A stretch of 64,000 nt of DNA from Takakia lepidozioides (taxonomy: Eukaryota > Streptophyta > Takakiopsida > Takakiales > Takakiaceae). The DNA lies in contig CM060731.1 in assembly GCA_030704615.1 (NCBI GenBank), forward strand, positions 29,698,001 through 29,762,000, given 5' to 3'. Below are positions 55,951 to 64,000 of this stretch, piece after piece. The translations under genes and the position numbers were made by a program. The notes beneath the pieces were generated by a model. That model had not been told where the DNA came from and searched no databases. It saw nothing but the letters and a program-made list of their open reading frames with translations. The number at the start of each line of letters is the position of its first letter. Positions within the stretch are counted from its first letter, which is position 1.

Positions 55951-58900
55951 ATGATAGCGGAGAAGCCCATGTGGTTGCGTCATGCGGGCCTACAGATATT
56001 CTCTATTGACATCCATGCCGATGGTCTTCGTTTTGCAACTGCTGGAGGCGATCACAAGGTATGCTTGTTGCTCTTCCTTCCTTGGGGTGTGTGTATGTTG
56101 GTGTTGTTTGAATTCTATGGTGATCTTGCGAGACGCCTCTCAAGCCCAACGCAAGCAACACCTGGACATTTAGGTTTTCGTTTAGTGAGAAAGGGTATTG
56201 CTTTCTGAATTTCTAGGATCCAGAGAGTTTTGGTCAGTTTGAGTTCTGGCCTTCTATCCACCAGCATTCTGCAACCCCCTGCAGATATTGTTCAACTTCA
56301 TGCCATTTACTACAGCAGTGTCATATAAATGTCAGAGAAAGTTGGGAATGAGGACGTGGAAAGGAGAGGAGAAACCCCAGAACTTGGATTTATGTTGGAA
56401 GCCAACCTGATATGAAGTGTGAAACAAGTCTTGGAAAATATTAGTGAATTTGGAACAATGTGAGATGATGTTGTAACTTGTAACCTTACCAGTAGGCGAA
56501 CTATTAATGAATCAGGCACATGGATTGGAGTACCACTATATTTTGCCACCTAATAAACGAATAGAGAATAGGCAGCCATAGGGCAGTCCCATCCTATCTC
56601 CCCCTCCTTTTCTGTCTCTGTTCTGAGGGCTCTCTCTTCCTTGACTTAATGAAGAAAGTCAAAAGTGCTTCGGGAGCCCCAATCTACTAGATCCTTGCCA
56701 GTCACATGCATTGCCTTAACCTGATTATGATGTTAACACCTGAGATGTTTGCATGAGGGGTTGTATTCAGGTAAGAATTTGGAATACGGAATCAGTGGCG
56801 GAAAGGGCTTCAGACCCAGAAGCCGCTGTTCACAAACTCCTGGCTACTCTTCGGGACCATTTTGGATCAGTGAATTGTGTTAGGTGGGCTAAGTGTGGTG
56901 GGCTCATAGCCTCTGGGGCTGATGACCAGATAATATTGGTCCATGAGAGAAGGCCAGGTTCAGGAACTGCAGAATTTGGGAGTGGGGAGCTCCCAGATGT
57001 GGAAAATTGGAAGGTGCTGTTGACTTTGCGTGGACACACTGCTGATGTGGTAAGTTTATGCTATTCTTTTCGGCACAATTTTTTGTGCTTGTAGCTTGAT
57101 GGGGAATGGTCAACGAACTGTCTGGGCATTCTGGTCAACAGGCCAGGCAGTGAGCCCCCTGCTTTTCCTGTCCCTTACTTGTTCGACATCAAAACCGGTT
57201 GAGTTGTTTTACCAATGATTGGTCCAGACCGATAATTGCCGGTCTTTGTATGGGTACTTCTGAGCCATCTGTGCTAACCTAATTTCTCTTAGTTCTTTCG
57301 CAGCTTGATTGGAGTATGTGTCAGGAGTGGAATTACTATCTGTTTGGGGCCTTTAGCCTGTGTGGATGCCCCCCTCCATTGTTGCTGAAGGAAGGCCCCG
57401 ACTAATTGTACTAGAAATCATCACTGGCTACTATACTTGTATTGCTCTGTAAAGTCTAAGACTGAAGGAACACTAAACACTGTGTATGGTTGGCTGTTTG
57501 TCCCATTTGTTGAAGTAGGTGGATCTTGGGTGGTCACCAGATGATTCCCTTCTGGCGAGTTGTAGCCTCGACAACACAGTGCGTGTGTGGCAGGCTGCCA
57601 ATGGGTCCCCAGTTGTGGTCCTGACAGGCCATTGCAGCCTTGTCAAAGGGTTGGCATGGGACCCCATTGGGTCATTTCTAGCAACTCAATCTGATGACAA
57701 GACTGTGATTGTTTGGCGCACAAGTACCTGGGAGATGGTGCAGAAATGCGAAGGGCCTTGGGGAAAATCGGTAATTGAAATGAATACATTTTGTCACTGG
57801 GCTTGGCACATCAGGGTCATGTACATCATGGCAATCTCAAATCCCAAAACCATTTGAGACAACTTAGAGAGCTATAGAATACACTCATCAGATGTTGTTG
57901 GTTCTTGGGCAGAGATAGCTATACAATTTTCTCATGAGATGTTGGTTGCTGTAGCCTTGTGGCCATAGACCCCAGTTTGGGGAGACGAGAGGGAACAGGC
58001 ACTACCTTTGCGAGGCGCTCACTCCAGTAGTAGGATGTACCTTGATATAAACAATTGGTTCAGGCTTTCCAGGTTCCCTCTCAAAATCCCTTCACACAAG
58101 CATCAATCTGCTTTGTGATTTACCCAGTAATTAGACCCCAACAGGGCCAGGGCCTTAGGCTCAGCCTCAAGTTGAAAGTCGGTGAACAGACCATGTTCTT
58201 GATGGTCCTGAAGAGGGTCGCTCTCTGATGAGAATACCCTCACATTGTATCAGAAAATAGATATTGTCTTCAGGCCGTCCGCACATCGGGCATTGACAGT
58301 CTCCCTTTCCTCTCTGCATCTGTTTATTGCTCAAAGGTAGACTGAGTTTACACCCTGAGTTTACACCCAGTGCTGAGGGAAGGTAGGCCCTTCAGATCAT
58401 CCTCAAGGTCCTCACCCATGTCACAAACTGGAAACAAGTTCAAGGAAGTTGTATGAGAGTTGTAGAGAGTATAGAGTAAGAGAGGAGTTAAACATTTTTG
58501 AGGATTCTCTATTATCTGACAGATTATGAGATAGAGATGGTGACAACCACAGCTTAGGATTAGGTTAAACATGTTTCATTGCATATCCAAGGCTTCTGAT
58601 GGTCAAGTTGCATTTGATTCCAAAGCTGCCATCCTGTCCCCAACATGTAGCTTGCAAATAACAGCTGGCTGCCGCAGGTAGGATCCACATTCTTTCGGCG
58701 CCTTGGATGGTCACCATGTGGCCATTTCATCGCAACAACCCATGGATTTCAAAACCCCAAGCACACAGCCCCTGTCTTAGTGAGGGGTGATTGGGCCTCC
58801 GGTTTCGACTTCGTCGGACACAACGCGCCAATTGTGGCTGTTCGGTTCAATCACTCAATGTTTCGGAAGCAGGTATTATTGATCATATGACACACTCTGG

Positions 58901-61900
58901 TCATTCATGTACATGTGGCTGTATCAGGGACTTGTTTTTGTACTAATGTCAATCAGATCTTTCCAGTTACCCATGCGGAGCGTAACCTGACATGCTCACA
59001 AGTGGCAACTCTGAAAGCAGGTGCCTCCCAGTGCTCCTGAAGGAGGAGTGGGAGACATTGCTGGGAATGGAGCAGTGGTGGCCAATGGTGCTTCTTCAAA
59101 GTCAAGCGATGGGTTGCCTTATAATGTGATAGCAATTGGAAGCCAAGACTGCCATGTCAGTGTCTGGTCGACAGCAAGACCCCGCCCGATCTTCATCGGA
59201 AAACATTTTTTCACCCAAAGTGTGGCTGACCTGTCCTGGTAGGTTCTTGGATTTGGTGTGGAATGCTCTTCAGATGTGATTGTATGATCTGTCAAGAGGT
59301 GTTGAACATGCAGAACAAACCTCTCTTTCATCATGGTGGTCCAGTCTGCTTTCCTCCCCTCCCCTTTTTTCTGTGTCCAAACCGGGTACTTGTTGCATAG
59401 ATACACAGAAATGGCAAGCAGATTCTCATGAGGACATTGGCTTTATTCTCCTGTCTCACTCTTGTCTGGATTGTGCCTTTTTTTCACATACTTCCCAGTC
59501 TTTCACTCATTCATGTCCTACAAAGCTATTTTCAGATGAACTCTCATTGTGCTTTGCCCCAGGAGCCCAGATGGTTACACACTGTTTTGCTGCTCATTGG
59601 ACGGATCGGTAGCATCCTTCCAATTTGAGCCAAAAGAATTGGGCCAGAAGATCTCTGATAGAGAGATGGAGGAGTTCAAAAAGAGCCGTTATGGAGATGT
59701 TCGTGTGCGGCAGGTAAACCTTGAATTTTCGTTCCTGATGGCCTCACAGATTACAACCTACATATTTCACTACCACTCACGTGCTAATAGTGTACTGACA
59801 ACTGTTGACATGGGTTCCTAGTTGGTACATGCATTTCCTTACGATGCAAGTGTGATCCATTTGCTACATGCATTTGTGTTCTATAATACTTTTTGTCTCT
59901 CTTTTTCACATTGCATACACCCACACTTGTGAGAACTTGGGTTGTGAAGGGTAGTATGAAGACTTCCTGAATATTGTACATGACTTGCAGGTGACGTTGG
60001 CTGAAAGTCCAGCCCAGTTGGTGCTGGAGGCCACTGCAGCAAAGCGATGGGGGACTGCAAACCCGAACAAAGTTACTGAACCTGTTGGAGAGGCTCAAGG
60101 AAGTTCAGCTCGGAAGCTGCCCGCTACTGAGGCAGGCGATCGAAGTAGTACCCTGGTCACAAACGTTCCTGTCAAAACTAGCCCTGTGAAGCAGACAGAA
60201 TATCGACATCCTGATGGACGCCGACGGATCATCCCAGAGCCTTTGGGACTACCTTCCCACGAAGACCGATTGGTCAATGGAACGGTCCAGAATGTGAGAA
60301 CTGAAGTGCTCAACGGGAGCCCCCCTGGTTCTAGAAAGGATGTTGATATTAGAAAGGAGGATTCAGGGAGGGGTATTGTGCAGGATTTTCAAGCTGAAAA
60401 GAAGCGGAGGTTGCCTGAAGAGTGCACCAAGGTGGACTTGCCTCCAGCTAAACGAAGTACTGGAGTTGACCAGCCTTGCGGCCCAACTGCCCACTCTGGC
60501 ACCCCTGAAGTTGTCACAATGGGCTTGGGTATCAATGGTTTGGCTGGTTCTGCTCTTCAAAATGCCAGTCAAGTAGACATGGTCACTCCTGCTGAGAGAA
60601 CTAGAACTCCTGACGGAGTACTATCAATAAGGATCCAAGCACCAGAAACAGATGAAGCAGGTCCGTCAGGGGAAGCCCCTGTCAGCTTAGAGGCTAGGCC
60701 TGTCCAAACCTCCAATACTGATGGACCAGCAGGGCCCATGTTGATGAGAGAAAGCTCAGCCAAGGCAGAGATTGTCTGCTCACAAGGAGGAGAGGTTAGG
60801 TGGCATGACCACCTGGCAGCTGTGCCCACGGTCTTGGCTGGCAACTCCAATTTCTGGGCAGTGGCTTGTGCAGATGGTAGTTTACAGGTGATTTACTTAT
60901 CATTGGACTCAAGTATTGATTACACCTGTGTCGCTCTTTTACCCCTCCCAAATGCTCACATTTGCCCCTGCTTTTGGCCTCCCAACTGTGGATCTCTCTT
61001 CTTTGGAAATGAGTACTAGCTATGCTGACTAAACAAGTAAGAACAGCCAGGCTTGCCTCACAATTCAACTTTTAACTTACGGTCTGTTTCAGATTTACAC
61101 TAGGGCTGGGCGTAGAGCACAACCGAGTATGATGCTAGGGTCAGCAGCAGCTTTCATGGATTGTGACCAAGGCTGGAGACTATTGCTGGTCACATGTGGA
61201 GGTTCTCTACATCTCTGGGATCTACGGGAGTCGAATTGTATTCTTCAAGAGAGTCTGGGCCCTCTTCTGTCTTCCTCTTCTGCCAACACGTCGCTAAGAA
61301 ACAACAGTGAGTCTTCTTGCTCCCCTCATCTTAGGATTTAGCTTTTTTTCTCCTTCTTTCTGTCCTTAACTTACCCTCCTCCCTTTTAACAAGTGCACGC
61401 TGCCACTTTTTACCACACTGCAATGCTCATTTTTCAAGATGTTCATTGCTCTGGTTAACACATGATTGGAGACCTCATGGATTGTACAATTCAGCTTTCT
61501 CAAATATCACTGCTCTTGACTTACTGCTCTTGCAGATACTATCAAAGTAGTGTCAGCCAGGCTTTCGCAGGCAGGAGCGCCTCTTGTGGTGCTTGCCAAT
61601 CAACATGCATTCCTTTTCCACTTAAGTATGCGCTGCTGGCTAAGAGTTGCTGATGACGCGTTTCCAGCATCGAATTTCCTCACAACATGGCCAGAACAAG
61701 AAGGGGAGCTCACATCACTACAGGCAGGAGTTGCAAGGGCCGCTGGCGGAAGTTTCATCTGGAGCCGGTAACTTCTTTTGCACCAGTAATCTGTGTCTTC
61801 AACACAAGAATACTGAAGTTTTTTACTGTGGACTGAAGGTGAGAGGAGTCTCCATTCTCTCTCTCTCGGCCCTCGTACAGGAAGAGAGAAAGGTAGACAA

Positions 61901-63177
61901 CAGTGCATTGGCCACCGATGCATTGTCCATCATTTGTTTGATTTTCCATGCAAGACTCCCATGTGAGGTTGTTTAATCTGATCCCTTATTGGCATGGACA
62001 GAGCATCGTTGGGAGAGGAGAGATGGCAAACACGAGTGCATTTAGAAGTTAAGATGGGTGCTGCTCTAGCACTCAAATCTCCTTCTGAATATCGACGATG
62101 CCTTCTCGCATATACCCGCTGCCTTGCTAGGTGAGGTGCTTTGTTTAGTCACTACATGCTTATGGGTGTGGACAGTTGGATGTAGGAAAATGGATTCGAG
62201 TTATTGAAACCATGGAATACTTAACATGTATGTCCATGGAGATTTTATTCTTGAAACAAGTCTGATGCAGAAGAGCCTGTAGGCAGGATTGTAACTTCCA
62301 TGTTGTGTCAGAACATTGATGCTGTGGAGGCTCTGAAGACTCTGGAAGCGACGACCAATGTCCCAAAAGGACCCAGCATCTTAGACATCAGTAAACAGAC
62401 CCTCTGTGGAAGCTCATTCATACAGCTTATGATACACTGTGGGCATGTGTTTTGACTAGAGGATGATGGAAGTACCACACATCCCACGTCAGTATGTTTG
62501 TACCAAGGGTGTTGAAAAAGTGTATTTGTCAGGGAGGCAGATGAGGCACGGCTACGAGAACTCTGTGAAGAGCTGCTGGGCCCCGTGTATTTTTCTTCCG
62601 TGCTGGATGGTCCTTCAACCGACAACCAACAACAATGGCAACCTTGTATTCTTGTAAGAATTCTTCTGTTTCTAGGAAAAATTATGTGAATTTAAATAGA
62701 GAACTGACTTACACCATTTACATGGGCAGTCTCCTGTATAGCTGTTACTGTCGAAATCCAGTAACAGGTTTTATGCATGCATCACTTAATAGGTATCCAT
62801 GCACGTCTTAAGTGCTCTTTTCTTTTTGTGGGAGGGTTCATCATGAAACCACAGACCTAACAGCTTCTGCTACCTCTTAGGGGATAGAGATAGATTGCTA
62901 TCTTGCTTTTGTCTGTCTGACTGTATATGTCCATCTTGATTTGTATGTACATACCTTGAAATAGAGGTGGTGTTCCAGTGTGCATCGACAAGATGGATGT
63001 CTGTATGTTTAAAAGTGCAGATTGGCCTGTGTGCAGGGCATGAACAAACGAGAGCTACTTAAAATGGAAGTGTTGCCTGCAATGGCTTCTAACCGAGGTG
63101 TCCAACGGTTGCTAAATGAATTTGCGGATTTATTATCTGAGTGTGAAGCTCGACAACAGACCTCTATCCAACACTGA
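55951..63177 (+). CDS. HIRA: HIRA histone chaperone
   Basis: Subunit of the HIR complex that deposits histone H3.3-H4 independently of replication, working with ASF1, UBN and CABIN. Twelve exons join with consistent phase: 55951-56058, 56771-57049, 57519-57770, 58678-58872, 59021-59238, 59563-59713, 59991-60887, 61093-61306, 61536-61767, 62002-62130, 62533-62653 and 63037-63177, giving 978 residues, the family's usual size. The first 400 residues form the WD40 propeller ([42 protein letters not shown]). The ASF1-binding B-domain motif ([16 protein letters not shown]) is at about 470-486, with a basic patch (EKKRRLPEE) at about 540. The conserved Hira domain runs from about 690 ([32 protein letters not shown]) to the C terminus ([20 protein letters not shown]). 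The third intron carries a LINE fragment. No disruption seen. Confidence 0.96.
57850..58480 (-). mobile_element. LINE 3'-end fragment in HIRA intron 3
   Basis: Minus-strand [17 protein letters not shown] with flanking sequence matching the RAD51C-intron fragments (CTTGTGGCCAT, CAATCTGCTTTGTG). Antisense to HIRA. Confidence 0.6.
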
Positions 63178-63669
63178 GGAACAGTTGGTATTCACTCTGC
63201 AAATCCTAGAATCGTTCCAAATCACCATGGTGATCAACATTTTGTTGTGTCTGGGATTTGGCAACCAGATGTAAAGAGCATGCTGTAACCCTTATAAAGT
63301 GGCCATTGAGGCTGGCCTAAAGGAGAGATTGGCTTGTTGGCATTGGTGTATCGAGTAGTTAAGATGGTGGTTTGATGCTCTGGTTCCGAATTGGGGACTA
63401 TTTATTAATTTGAGAGAATAAATAAGTACCCAACAACAGTCTGGGGAATTTTTGAAGGTCAAGGAAATAGTGACAGTGGGAAAGACCAATAGGGAGGTAG
63501 GAACAGGGTGCACTAGAGCAACGCTGTGGAGCAATGGGATGAAGACTTGTGTCCAAGTGTAGGACTGCACATGTGGCACAGAGCAGACTTCTGGAAGGCT
63601 TTAGTGCCACTCGACAGGGAGCCACCGCCCTGATAAAGGAGGGGGAGGGCTGTGCCTTGCCAGTAGTGT
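63178..63669. other. HIRA 3' flank
   Basis: No gene seen. It includes the probable 3' UTR. Confidence 0.4.
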
Positions 63670-63920
63670 TTTTATTTCTGGCGAAATTTCGCATTTTTTC
63701 GACCTCAAAAATCAAAATCGAATATTCTGTCGTAAATTCCCTATTTTCTCATGGATGAAATCGCCAAAATTCTCAGAAAGAAATATAAATCTTGGATGAA
63801 TTCGCCTAATATGGATGATATACATGGATGAAAGTACAGAGGAGGATGATTCTGTCCAATTTCAGTGGATGAGCAGAAAATATGGCTATTTCCTGCAAAA
63901 CTCAGTAGCCAGTCCTGTTC
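63670..63920. repeat. Dispersed repeat, partner of 49350-49580
   Basis: Shares GGAATATTCTGTCGTAAATT-like sequence, TGGATGAAATCGCCAAA and GGAGGATGATTCT in the same order with the element at 49.3 kb, moderately diverged. The element's outer ends are not present or lie beyond the window. Confidence 0.7.
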
Positions 63921-64000
63921 TTTTGCAAATTTGAAAAAAAAAACACTGCTTGCAAGGCCTCTCCCGCCTCCAGCTTACTAGCTAATCTGCACGCATGGAG

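Overview
The window is nuclear DNA of a green plant. It contains a plant-type HIRA gene (55.95-63.18 kb, +, 12 exons), a RAD51C gene (43.54-48.77 kb, -), a BCS1-like AAA-ATPase gene (38.66-40.64 kb, -), a tRNA-Gln(TTG) gene, and fragments of plant-specific families: a PLS-type PPR protein, an OSB-type organellar ssDNA-binding protein and an acid invertase. PPR and OSB relics point to a land plant. The abundant, decayed PLS PPR fragments and large TE load suggest a seed-free lineage such as a fern or lycophyte, but that is inference.

The left half (1-32.7 kb) is a nest of mobile DNA with higher GC than the right half. It holds two SWIM-type MULE-like transposase genes (1-2.4 kb; 10.7-14.3 kb, decayed) and a third transposase-like fragment (18.06-18.57 kb). 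It also holds two divergent copies of an unusual multi-exon gene: copy 1 at about 2.9-8.8 kb (-) and copy 2 at about 19.4-25.4 kb (+, frameshifted). That gene encodes a ParB/Srx-like domain followed by a long helical middle and a DPPY-type DNA methyltransferase-like domain. Both copies lie head-to-head with a transposase or transposase-like ORF, carry an intronic tandem array of palindromes, and are followed by GTGAGC hairpins. Terminal inverted repeats at 15.13-15.17 and 26.96-27.0 kb suggest these genes belong to a large DNA transposon that jumped into an LTR. This is the best candidate for an undescribed system in the window.

A chromodomain-bearing Ty3/gypsy element is broken into two parts (15.17-18.05 and 28.78-31.90 kb). 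One half of its left LTR is inverted at 27.0-27.3 kb. A matching 5-bp target duplication beside the inverted LTR end and the far LTR shows they once bounded one insertion, so the locus was rearranged or misassembled. A GC-rich satellite surrounds it.

The right half (32.7-64 kb) is more AT-rich and gene-bearing. It runs: OSB and PPR pseudogenes, a hAT-type MITE, an invertase pseudogene, the BCS1-like gene, the tRNA, a second hAT MITE, RAD51C (introns loaded with LINE and PPR debris), a TIR element, decayed transposon ORFs, and HIRA. HIRA and RAD51C have reading frames that join cleanly at splice sites (one RAD51C junction excepted) and look functional.
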